A DNA stretch of 11,178 nucleotides, taken from positions 1-11,178 of the forward strand of contig JBGPIT010000145.1 in NCBI GenBank assembly GCA_041485125.1, given 5' to 3'. The translations under genes were made by a program, and so were the position numbers. Position 1 is the stretch's first letter, and each line of letters starts with the position of its first letter. Positions 5,610 to 11,178 of this stretch are shown piece after piece. The DNA comes from JBGPIT01 sp041485125. Its GTDB lineage: Bacteria > Desulfobacterota > Binatia > UTPRO1. The notes below the pieces were generated by a model, which worked only from the letters and a program-made list of their open reading frames with translations, did no database searches and was not told where the DNA came from.

Positions 5610-8351
5610 GTGAAACAACGAGCCGGGATGTATCGTTCGCCTCGCAATGATGCCGGCATCATTGCCGTCTCCAAGCCGACCGCGACGCCGTGGCATACGA
5701 TGGCGGTGTCGGACGTGGGGCGCGCCCTTGCGACCGACCTGAGCCACGGTCTCTCTCCCGAGCAGGCCGCGGCGCGACTCGCGAGCGACGGCCGCAACGA
5801 ATTGCAGAGAAAGGGCGCGCCGCCGCCGCTCGCGATCCTGGTGTCGCAGTTTCGCAGCGTCGTCGTCGCGGTGCTGATCGTTGCGGCGGTCGTCTCCGCC
5901 GCCGTCGGTGACGTCATCGAGAGCGGCGCGATCCTCGCGATCGTCGTCCTGAACGCGATTCTCGGTTTCGTACAGGAGTACCGCGCCGAGCGCGCCATCG
6001 CCGCGCTCGCGCGCCTGACCGCACCGCGCGCGCGCGTGCTGCGGGGCGGGCGAGCCGCGGAGGTCCCGGCAGTCGAGGTGGTGCGCGGCGATCTCCTGCT
6101 CCTCGAGGCCGGCGATCTCGTCGCCGCAGACGCGCGGCTCGTCGACGCGACGGCGCTGCACGCCGCAGAGGCGGCGCTCACCGGCGAGTCCGCGCCGGTC
6201 GCGAAAGCGGTACACGCGTGCGCCGCCGACACCGCGCTCGCCGACCGCACGAGCATGGTGTTCCTCGGCACCAGCATCACCCGCGGTACCGGCCGCGCAA
6301 TCGTCGCCGGCACCGGGATGGCAACGGAGATCGGCCGTATCGCCGCCCTCCTCGACGAGGCCTCCTCGGGCGGGACGCCGCTTCAACACAAGCTCGATCA
6401 GGTCGCGCGCCGCCTACTCGTCGCGTGCCTCGCGATCGTCACGCTCGTCTTCGCGCTCGGCGTGCTGCGCGCGATCCCGCCGCTCGAGATGTTCCTCGCG
6501 GCGGTGAGCCTCGCCGTCGCCGCGGTGCCCGAGAGCTTGCCTGCCGTGGTGACGATCGCGCTCGCGCTCGGCGTTCAGCGGATGGCGCGGCGGGGGGCGC
6601 TGGTGCGGCGGCTGCCGGCGGTCGAAACGCTCGGCTCGGCCGACGTCATCTGCACCGACAAGACCGGCACGCTCACGCTCGGCGAGATGACGGTGCGGCG
6701 GGTCGTGACCGCGAGCGGGGTCTACACGGTCACGGGCGAAGGCTATGCGACCGAGGGCGACATCTTCGCCGCGGACGGGTCACGGGCGGCCTCGGCGGCG
6801 GCGCTGCGCGCGCTGCTGACCGCCGCGGTCGCGTGCGTCGACGCGGAGCTCACGACGCGTGACGGCCGGCCGTCGATCGTCGGCGATCCGACCGAAGGCG
6901 CGCTGCTCGTCGCCGCTGCGAAGGCGGGCATCGCGCGTACCGCGCTCGAGGGCGCGATGCCGCGGGTCGCGGCGATCCCCTTCGACTCGGACCGCAAGCG
7001 CATGACGGTCATCCGCCGTGACGACGGCGCGACGCGCGTCTTCGTCAAAGGCGCCCCCGAGGTGATCCTGGAGCGCTGCACGATGATCCGGACCGACGAA
7101 GGCGTGGTACCGATCTCCGAGCGTGCCCGCGGCGCCATGCTCGAGGCGTGCGCGCTGCTCGCGGCCGACGCGCTCCGCGTCCTCGCGCTCGCGGAGCGCA
7201 CGCTCGACGGCTCGCCCGCCGGCGCCGACGCGATCGAGCGCGAGCTCACGCTGCTCGGTCTGGCCGGCCTGCAAGACCCGCCGCGCGCCGAGGCACGCGA
7301 GGCGGTCGAGCGCTGCAAGCGCGCCGGGATCCGCACCGTGATGATCACCGGCGACCATCCGGACACTGCCCGTGCGATCGCCCGCGAGCTCGGGATTCTC
7401 ACCGGCGGCGACGAGGTGATCGTCGGTCGCGAGCTCGACATGCTCGACGACGCGGCGCTCGCCGGGCGCGTGCGCTCGGCCGCGGTCTACGCGCGGGTCA
7501 CGGCCGAGCACAAGCTCCGCATCGTGCGCGCGTGGAAGGCGCAGGGCGCCGTGGTCGCGATGACCGGGGACGGCGTCAACGACGCGCCGGCGCTCGAGGA
7601 GGCGGCGATCGGCATCGCCATGGGTACCACCGGCACCGAGGTGACGAAGGAAGCCGCCGACATGGTGATCACCGACGACAACTTCGCCTCGATCGTGTCG
7701 GCGATCGAGGAGGGCCGTGGTGTCTACGACAACATCGAGCGCACGCTCGCGTACTTGCTCTCGGGCAACGCCGGCGAGCTCGGGGTGATGCTGGTCGCCG
7801 CGCTCATGGGCTGGCCGCTGCCGCTGCTGCCCATCCAGCTGCTGTGGATCAACCTCGTCACCGACGGTCTGCCGGCGCTCGCGCTCGCGACCGAGCCGCC
7901 GCACGCCAACGTGCTGGCGCGCCCGCCGCGCCACCGCGATGCGGCATTGATGGACCGGCATTTCTTCCGGCGCATCGTTTTCGTCGGCGGTCTGAGCGCG
8001 GGCGTGACGCTGGCGGCATTCGTGTACGAGTTGCGCAGCGGTGACGGCATCGAAAGCGCGAGGAACGCCGCGTTCGCGGTGCTCGTCATCGATCAGCTGC
8101 TGCGATCGTTGGGAGCACGCAGCGCCACCCGCACGGTGTGGGAGCTCGGCATCCTCTCGAACCTGCGCCTGGCGCTGATCGTCGTCGCGAGCTTCGCGCT
8201 CCAGATCGTGATCCAGCACGCGCCGGTGTTCGAGGGCATCTTCCGCACCGAGCCGATTACGCTCGCGCGGACCGCCGTGTGGACGGTGATCGGCGCGCTG
8301 CCGTTCTTCGTGCTCGAGGCCACCAAGATCCTGACGCGCCGCCGTCGTTGA
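5610..8351 (+). CDS. P2A-type (calcium) cation-transporting P-type ATPase, CtpF-like
   Basis: A full-length 913-aa inner-membrane ATP-driven cation pump, probably exporting Ca2+. In order: N-terminal cation-ATPase domain (about 28-95, WHTM...GLSPEQAAARL), TGES actuator loop (191-194), M4 VPESLP (Glu308), phosphorylated Asp350 in DKTGTLT, nucleotide-domain KGAPE (480-484), hinge TGDGVND (652-658), M5 NAGE (Asn720, Glu723) and M6 NLVTDGLP (Asn748, Thr751, Asp752). These match SERCA Ca2+ ligands E309, N768, E771, N796, T799 and D800. The SERCA E908 position in M8 appears to be Gln829, so one site may be weakened. The start is uncertain: GTG 5610, ATG 5628 and ATG 5700 are all in frame and none has a good ribosome-binding site. 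The conserved WH at 28-29 favours 5610 or 5628, but a 22-bp palindrome lies between 5628 and 5700. The family and context match CtpF of the mycobacterial dormancy regulon. Confidence 0.93.
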   Translation: MKQRAGMYRSPRNDAGIIAVSKPTATPWHTMAVSDVGRALATDLSHGLSPEQAAARLASDGRNELQRKGAPPPLAILVSQFRSVVVAVLIVAAVVSAAVGDVIESGAILAIVVLNAILGFVQEYRAERAIAALARLTAPRARVLRGGRAAEVPAVEVVRGDLLLLEAGDLVAADARLVDATALHAAEAALTGESAPVAKAVHACAADTALADRTSMVFLGTSITRGTGRAIVAGTGMATEIGRIAALLDEASSGGTPLQHKLDQVARRLLVACLAIVTLVFALGVLRAIPPLEMFLAAVSLAVAAVPESLPAVVTIALALGVQRMARRGALVRRLPAVETLGSADVICTDKTGTLTLGEMTVRRVVTASGVYTVTGEGYATEGDIFAADGSRAASAAALRALLTAAVACVDAELTTRDGRPSIVGDPTEGALLVAAAKAGIARTALEGAMPRVAAIPFDSDRKRMTVIRRDDGATRVFVKGAPEVILERCTMIRTDEGVVPISERARGAMLEACALLAADALRVLALAERTLDGSPAGADAIERELTLLGLAGLQDPPRAEAREAVERCKRAGIRTVMITGDHPDTARAIARELGILTGGDEVIVGRELDMLDDAALAGRVRSAAVYARVTAEHKLRIVRAWKAQGAVVAMTGDGVNDAPALEEAAIGIAMGTTGTEVTKEAADMVITDDNFASIVSAIEEGRGVYDNIERTLAYLLSGNAGELGVMLVAALMGWPLPLLPIQLLWINLVTDGLPALALATEPPHANVLARPPRHRDAALMDRHFFRRIVFVGGLSAGVTLAAFVYELRSGDGIESARNAAFAVLVIDQLLRSLGARSATRTVWELGILSNLRLALIVVASFALQIVIQHAPVFEGIFRTEPITLARTAVWTVIGALPFFVLEATKILTRRRR
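5644..5665. promoter_or_regulatory. Perfect 22-bp palindrome at the 5' end of the ATPase frame, candidate operator
   Basis: The half-site GCAATGATGCC is followed directly by its exact reverse complement GGCATCATTGC, with no mismatch over 22 bp; pairing stops at both outer flanks. Such a gapless dyad is what a homodimeric repressor or activator would bind. If translation starts at ATG 5700, the dyad lies 35-56 nt upstream in the leader; if it starts at 5610 or 5628, it encodes NDAGII within a variable N-terminal extension. I do not recognise the consensus: it is not FNR (TTGAT-N4-ATCAA) or CRP (TGTGA-N6-TCACA). Confidence 0.5.
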
Positions 8352-8356
8352 CGGCG
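8340..8356 (+). terminator. Weak hairpin over the ATPase stop codon
   Basis: CGCCGTC, GTT loop, GACGGCG: a 7-bp perfect stem spanning the TGA stop. There is no downstream T-run. It could contribute to termination or mRNA stability, but hairpins of this size are frequent in such GC-rich sequence. Confidence 0.2.
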
Positions 8357-8557
8357 CCGCTCGCGATGCGCGCGCCGGCCGGCCTTCTCGCGGACGGGAA
8401 CCGGAAGCTATTCCCACGCGGGATTCTCAGAGCCGCGAAAGGCGTCTGGCACGCGACGATACGTCCCGACACTCGATCGCGCGACATGGTCGCATTGACG
8501 CTAGTCCCAACGCTCAGTTGCGCGTTCGGTGCCACCGCCTCGAACAGCGCAACCGCC

Positions 8558-8574
8558 TTGGCAAGCAAATTGGA
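8558..8574 (+). promoter_or_regulatory. Sigma-54-like element upstream of a small candidate gene
   Basis: TTGGCAAGCAAATTGGA shares GGCAAGC-R-A-W-TTG with the element in front of the CBS gene (11 of 13 bases identical over the core). It matches the RpoN consensus at 10 of 13 positions, including TTGGCA at -24. The -12 dinucleotide is GG instead of GC, which would weaken or abolish sigma-54 use. It lies 39 nt (GG to ATG) before the start at 8599, close to the 46 nt seen for the CBS gene. Confidence 0.3.
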
Positions 8575-8598
8575 TGGCGAACGGCGACGGAGCATGCC

Positions 8599-8823
8599 AT
8601 GATCATCGACACCGGCAGGAAGGCGTCACGACTCTACGCCAGTCGCGACGAAGACTTCGAGCACCACACTCGAAGCTACATTCGCGCGATCAGCAAGGAG
8701 ATTGCCGCGAGCCGTGCGCGAAAGTCACGCGCCCTACCCCTCACCGCGGCTCTTCCGCCGGGCGACGGAACCACAGCGGTGTCGACCGTCGCAAGCGGCG
8801 CGCGACTTCTCCGCCGACACTGA
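8599..8823 (+). CDS. Candidate small protein of unknown function (74 aa)
   Basis: An ATG-started frame of 74 codons with GGAG at 8589-8592, 6 nt from the start. The first half, MIIDTGRKASRLYASRDEDF then a His/Arg-rich helix-like stretch EHHTRSYIRAISKEIAASRARK, looks like a real charged amphipathic protein, and its third positions are mostly G/C. The second half (LPLTAALPPGDGTTAVSTVASGARLLRRH) is low-complexity and may be non-coding read-through. I recognise no family. The promoter-like element just upstream supports expression. It could equally be the start of a decayed longer gene, or spurious. Confidence 0.35.
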   Translation: MIIDTGRKASRLYASRDEDFEHHTRSYIRAISKEIAASRARKSRALPLTAALPPGDGTTAVSTVASGARLLRRH

Positions 8824-8868
8824 CCGGGGGCGAGACAAGCGCGCGCAGCCGCGTGACTCTTGCGACGG
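8786..8868. repeat. Inverted repeat, 10-bp perfect arms, 63-bp spacing
   Basis: CCGTCGCAAG at 8786-8795 is repeated in inverse as CTTGCGACGG at 8859-8868, immediately beyond the stop of the minus-strand operon at 8876. It could form a long-loop hairpin in the 3' end of that operon's transcript, or be the trace of a small lost insertion. It encloses the end of the candidate small gene. A chance match is possible. Confidence 0.3.
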
Positions 8869-8875
8869 GGTCCAC

Positions 8876-9388
8876 TCACTCTCCGTCCCGCTCCCAGGTG
8901 GCAAAGAGCGCGCCGTCGGTGTCCGACCACGCGTACGACGTGCGCCCGCGGAACGCCTTCTTCAGCTCGCGCGCGATCCGGTGCGCGAGCTTTTGCGAGG
9001 TGGTCAGCACCTCGAGCCCCGCGGCCGTGCGATCGATGGTGACGACGCGGCGCTGCGGCTGGGTGTGCGCCGCGCGCGCGGCGACGTTCGCGATGCGCCG
9101 CCGGATCGCGTCTTCGTTGGCGCCCAAGTAGCTGCCTCGCAGGACGACCTTCCCGAAGCCTTCGTTGCCGCGGGTCTCGCTGCAGGCGGGACAGAGACGC
9201 CAAACGGCACGATCGAGGTAGGCCATGGTGACCTTGTGATCCGTGCGCCACTCCTTGCGCACGAACGACGCGCCGCAGTGCTTGCAGATGGTCGGCCCCG
9301 CGGTGCGCCGGCTTTTCTGCGCCGGCGGCGGGCTCTTCTCGCTGCGGCTTCCTCGACGGTTCAGACTCCGAATCAGTGCTTTGGTCAT
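8876..9388 (-). CDS. BCAM0308-family zinc-ribbon protein
   Basis: A 170-aa soluble basic protein. After a Lys/Arg/Ser-rich N-terminus (1-32) it has C35-x2-C38 (CKHCGASF) and C66-x2-C69 (LCPACSETR), a split zinc ribbon. A helical region follows (EDAIRRRIANVAARAAHTQP, 92-111), then a strand block RRVVTIDRTAAGLEVLTTSQ, a helix KLAHRIARELKKAFRG (133-148) and a C-terminal strand ending FATWERDG. This order (CxxCGA, CPAC, helical middle, VLTT-x2-LA-x-RI, AF-G, W-x-R) is what I know from the BCAM0308 family, whose members have also been labelled NMD-like ribosome-associated proteins; function is unproven. The start is ATG 9388: it overlaps the upstream stop as ATGA and has AGGGGGA 5 nt before it. 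The frame is open further upstream, but that extension is a shadow of the neighbouring gene. Translational coupling places it in one operon with the two genes upstream. Confidence 0.82.
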   Translation of the reverse strand: MTKALIRSLNRRGSRSEKSPPPAQKSRRTAGPTICKHCGASFVRKEWRTDHKVTMAYLDRAVWRLCPACSETRGNEGFGKVVLRGSYLGANEDAIRRRIANVAARAAHTQPQRRVVTIDRTAAGLEVLTTSQKLAHRIARELKKAFRGRTSYAWSDTDGALFATWERDGE

Positions 9389-10326
9389 GTCAGTCCCCCT
9401 GGAAAATGCGACGCGCAGCCCATCACGTGGGTGATCGCGTTGCGGTCGTATTCGTCGCCGGAGCGATAGCCGGCGAAGAACGTGTTCAGGCGCGTCACAC
9501 GGTCGGGCCATGCGCCGACCGCCTGGAGGCCGATCGAGACGCCGTAGTTGGTGAAGGCGAACTTGACGTCGCGGACGCCGTGCTCGCGGCAGAAGTATCC
9601 CGGCGGGTCGACCCACATCTCGTCGAGGATGCGGAGCCCCCGCCGTCGCTGCACGACGGCCCACTCCTCCGCGGGGAAGAAGTGCGCCATCCACAGCATC
9701 ATGCCGAGCCCGAGATCTTGCGTGATCACGAGCTGGCCGTAGCTTTGCTCCACGAGCTCCCGCATGTCGGCAATCTCGCGGCTGAGCTCGTCGGGCGCAA
9801 GCAAGCGGTAGACGACGTACCCGTGGAACGCATCGAGCGCGCCGAGCCCGAACCCGGGGTAGATGTTGCTCAGGTCCTCACGCATCTTCCAGATGACCCC
9901 GCAGCCCGGGATGACGAAGCGGGGATGGATCGCGCGCACCAGTGCGATCGCCTGCTCGCGGTAGACCGGGTCGACCTCGCCCAGACGGTCGAGCGCATAG
10001 ATCCACATCGCGAGGTAGTGGAAGTACTGGCCGTCGCGATCGGGCTCCTCGCCGATGCGAAGGCCGAGCGGCCGGCCGAGGACGCGCGTCACCTCCGCGA
10101 CCACCCACTCGGCCTCGGCGAAATACCGTTCGTCGCGGAGCTTCTGAAAGAGCGAGACCAGCAGCACCACGCCGAACGCGTCGGTCCAGAGGTAACGAAG
10201 CCCGTTCGGCCAGATCCGCTCGGCGCGCATCCAGCGCAGTCGCGCCAGGACCTCGGCGACGTCGGTGAGGGGCTGCCCCTCGTGCGCCGAGGCCGCGGGG
10301 CTGTCGGTTGGGATTTCGTGCGTCAC
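9385..10326 (-). CDS. Uncharacterised 313-aa helical protein, possible (alpha/alpha) toroid
   Basis: I do not recognise a named family. There is no signal peptide, membrane helix or Fe-S/zinc motif. The sequence is largely helical and rich in Trp, Tyr, Phe and Gly motifs spaced along the chain: NGLRYLWTDAFGVVLLVSLF (41-60), GQYFHYLAMWIYALDRLG (99-116), NIYPGFGLGALDAFHGY (154-170), QDLGLGMMLWMAHFF (203-217), and FTNYGVSIGLQAVGAWPDRV (258-277) with NTFFAGYRSGDEYDRNAITH after it. Repeated helix pairs with aromatic-glycine turns are reminiscent of six-hairpin glycosidase or epimerase toroids, but no catalytic signature can be assigned. The GTG start at 10326 lies 10 nt after the esterase-family stop with only weak ribosome-binding sequence, and the stop overlaps the zinc-ribbon start, so all three are likely co-translated. 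It may act on a small molecule or glycan linked to the esterase-family protein (inference). Confidence 0.82.
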   Translation of the reverse strand: MTHEIPTDSPAASAHEGQPLTDVAEVLARLRWMRAERIWPNGLRYLWTDAFGVVLLVSLFQKLRDERYFAEAEWVVAEVTRVLGRPLGLRIGEEPDRDGQYFHYLAMWIYALDRLGEVDPVYREQAIALVRAIHPRFVIPGCGVIWKMREDLSNIYPGFGLGALDAFHGYVVYRLLAPDELSREIADMRELVEQSYGQLVITQDLGLGMMLWMAHFFPAEEWAVVQRRRGLRILDEMWVDPPGYFCREHGVRDVKFAFTNYGVSIGLQAVGAWPDRVTRLNTFFAGYRSGDEYDRNAITHVMGCASHFPGGLT

Positions 10327-10336
10327 GATCTTCGCT

Positions 10337-11178
10337 TCAAAGTCCGAATGGGTACGTCTCCGGTACGCCGCGGGTCTCGACGTGCCCGAGCGCCGTAACC
10401 GCGTGCGTTTCGGCGAACCACACGTACTCGTCGAACTGCGCCGGCAGCACCGCCTGGAAGTAGTGGCTCGCGAGCTCGGTCTCGGGCCGGTAGATCACGC
10501 CGATCGCGCGCTCGAGCCGCGCCGCCATCAGCTCGTCGCGCACCTCGGCGCGTCGCGGAGCGCGCAGCGCGAGAAGAAACGCCTCGACGGTGCTGTCGCG
10601 ACAGAGCCGCTCGTAGCTTTCGTCGTGCGCGGGACGCACCTGCTTCACCTCCATCGGACCGTCCCAATCGGTTGCGGCCGCGACGGTGCCGCGATCGGTC
10701 CCGAAGCCGACCGCGAAGGCGAGATCGCCGTAGGTCTCGCGCGCGAGCTGGCCGACGTTGAGCTCGCCGCGCGCGCCCATCTCGGTCGCCGCGGCGTTCC
10801 CGACGTGAGAGTTGTGCTCCCAGATCACGGCCTTGGTCTCCGGTCCGCGGAACGCGAGCAGCACCTGCAGGGTCTCGAACATGTGCTCGTCGCGCAGGTT
10901 CCACGACTCGCGTGAGCCGTAGTACATCGCGCGGTAGTAGCGTTCGGCGTTGGCGACGACCCGCGCGTTCTGGAGCGCGTCCATGAACCGGTCGCCGTCG
11001 CGCTGCTGGTAGTCGAGGCGGCGGCTCAGCATGTCGCGCAGCATCGCGACCACCTCCGCTTCGCAGCTGCGATATTTGCCAGTCACCACGGCGCGTCCGT
11101 AGGCCGCGGGGTCTCCCTGCCAGGGCGTCAAGTGGCCGTAGCGCGCGCGGGCGACGCGCGCCGCTGCCGGGTCGACAC
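10337..11178 (-). CDS. Erythromycin esterase family protein, C-terminal part; 5' end outside window
   Basis: About 280 C-terminal residues of a COG2312-type protein (erythromycin esterase / succinoglycan-biosynthesis-like). The frame is open to the right edge, reading VDPAAARVARARYGHLTPWQ, so the TTG at 11131 is internal. Family landmarks in order are LTPWQGDPAAYGRAV, CEAEVVAML, NARVVANAERYYRAMYYG, SWNLRDEHM, the histidine block WEHNSHVGNA (second His at 10805-10807), GELNVGQL, TDWDGP, ERAIGVIYRPETELASHYF and an AQFDEYVWFAETHAV ending. The catalytic HxxE region of Ere enzymes would be upstream of the window. Most members are not macrolide esterases; in M. tuberculosis the domain is fused to a phosphoribosyltransferase in the hypoxia-induced Rv2030c, so resistance should not be inferred. 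It is the first visible gene of the minus-strand operon. Confidence 0.9.
   Translation of the reverse strand, partial: VDPAAARVARARYGHLTPWQGDPAAYGRAVVTGKYRSCEAEVVAMLRDMLSRRLDYQQRDGDRFMDALQNARVVANAERYYRAMYYGSRESWNLRDEHMFETLQVLLAFRGPETKAVIWEHNSHVGNAAATEMGARGELNVGQLARETYGDLAFAVGFGTDRGTVAAATDWDGPMEVKQVRPAHDESYERLCRDSTVEAFLLALRAPRRAEVRDELMAARLERAIGVIYRPETELASHYFQAVLPAQFDEYVWFAETHAVTALGHVETRGVPETYPFGL

Larger units (their letters stand above)
8352..8875. other. Convergent intergenic region between the ATPase and the minus-strand operon
   Basis: About 520 bp separates the ATPase stop from the stop of the zinc-ribbon gene on the other strand. From 8352 to about 8555 I see no convincing gene: open frames on both strands there are extensions or shadows with no recognisable protein pattern. 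The local base composition is less extremely GC than in the flanking genes. The right half holds a sigma-54-like element (8558-8574), a candidate 74-codon gene (8599-8823) and a 10-bp inverted repeat with arms at 8786-8795 and 8859-8868. No CRISPR, tRNA or insertion-sequence ends were seen. Confidence 0.6.

Noticed and set aside
4679..6313. Minus-strand open frame of 544 codons over the CBS gene and ATPase start
   Set aside because: It covers two convincing plus-strand genes and two spacers, and its translation is low-complexity Ala/Arg/Ser/Thr.
6780..8417. Long minus-strand open frame of 545 codons antisense to the ATPase
   Set aside because: It is a mirror of the GC-rich ATPase codons, full of Arg, His and Asp with no motif; the plus frame carries every P-type ATPase signature.
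8446..8461. CTGGCACG, a perfect sigma-54 -24 element
   Set aside because: The -12 dinucleotide at the required distance is TA instead of GC, and no gene starts at the right place downstream.
8655..8675. 7-bp inverted repeat CTTCGAG / CTCGAAG with a 7-nt loop
   Set aside because: It is inside the candidate small gene, has no T-run and is not positioned as a terminator for either flanking operon; it is too short to stand alone.
9389..9694. Upstream extension of the zinc-ribbon frame on the minus strand
   Set aside because: It overlaps the conserved C-terminus of the 313-aa protein and is Arg/Pro/Gly-rich; ATG 9388 with a good ribosome-binding site is the better start.
1..11178. Classic mycobacterial DosR-box-type palindromes, CRISPR repeats, insertion-sequence ends, tRNA genes
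   Set aside because: I looked for these through all spacers by eye and saw none; the hypoxia-island reading rests on gene families only.

Overview
This is GC-rich bacterial chromosomal DNA (G/C at most third codon positions) with tightly packed, often overlapping genes. No ribosomal or strongly clade-specific marker is present, so the organism cannot be named. The gene content suggests a free-living bacterium that meets low-oxygen or energy-poor periods; high-GC deltaproteobacterial-type lineages, Acidobacteria or Burkholderia-like bacteria are all compatible.

Block A (1-4811, + strand) is a four-gene overlapping operon. It holds the C-terminal part of a formate dehydrogenase catalytic subunit (cut by the left edge), a sulfhydrogenase beta-type protein with two 4Fe-4S clusters, a sulfhydrogenase gamma-type FAD/NAD(P)-binding protein with a 2Fe-2S motif, and a soluble PAS-GAF histidine kinase. 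The first three together look like a soluble formate:NAD(P)+ or NAD(P)H-linked electron-transfer complex. The kinase is translationally coupled to it.

Block B (4812-8351, + strand) has a 182-bp spacer carrying a candidate sigma-54 promoter, a two-CBS-domain protein, a 133-bp spacer with a strong GC hairpin, and a complete P2A (calcium-type) P-type ATPase. A perfect 22-bp palindrome lies at the 5' end of the ATPase reading frame.

Block C (8352-8875) is a convergent intergenic region of about 520 bp. It has one candidate small gene, preceded by an element very like the sigma-54-type sequence in front of the CBS gene.

Block D (8876-11178, - strand) is a tight three-gene operon: an erythromycin-esterase-family protein (N-terminus beyond the right edge), an unrecognised helical 313-aa protein, and a BCAM0308-type zinc-ribbon protein.

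Taken together, the CBS protein, P2A ATPase and erythromycin-esterase homologue correspond in family to hypoxia/dormancy (DosR) regulon members of Mycobacterium tuberculosis (Hrp1, CtpF, Rv2030c). The BCAM0308 family is named after a gene in the low-oxygen-activated locus of Burkholderia cenocepacia. My reading is an anaerobiosis/dormancy island that joins formate-linked redox chemistry, a sensor kinase, ion homeostasis and stress proteins of unknown mechanism. The families are recognised directly from the sequence; the joint role is inference.
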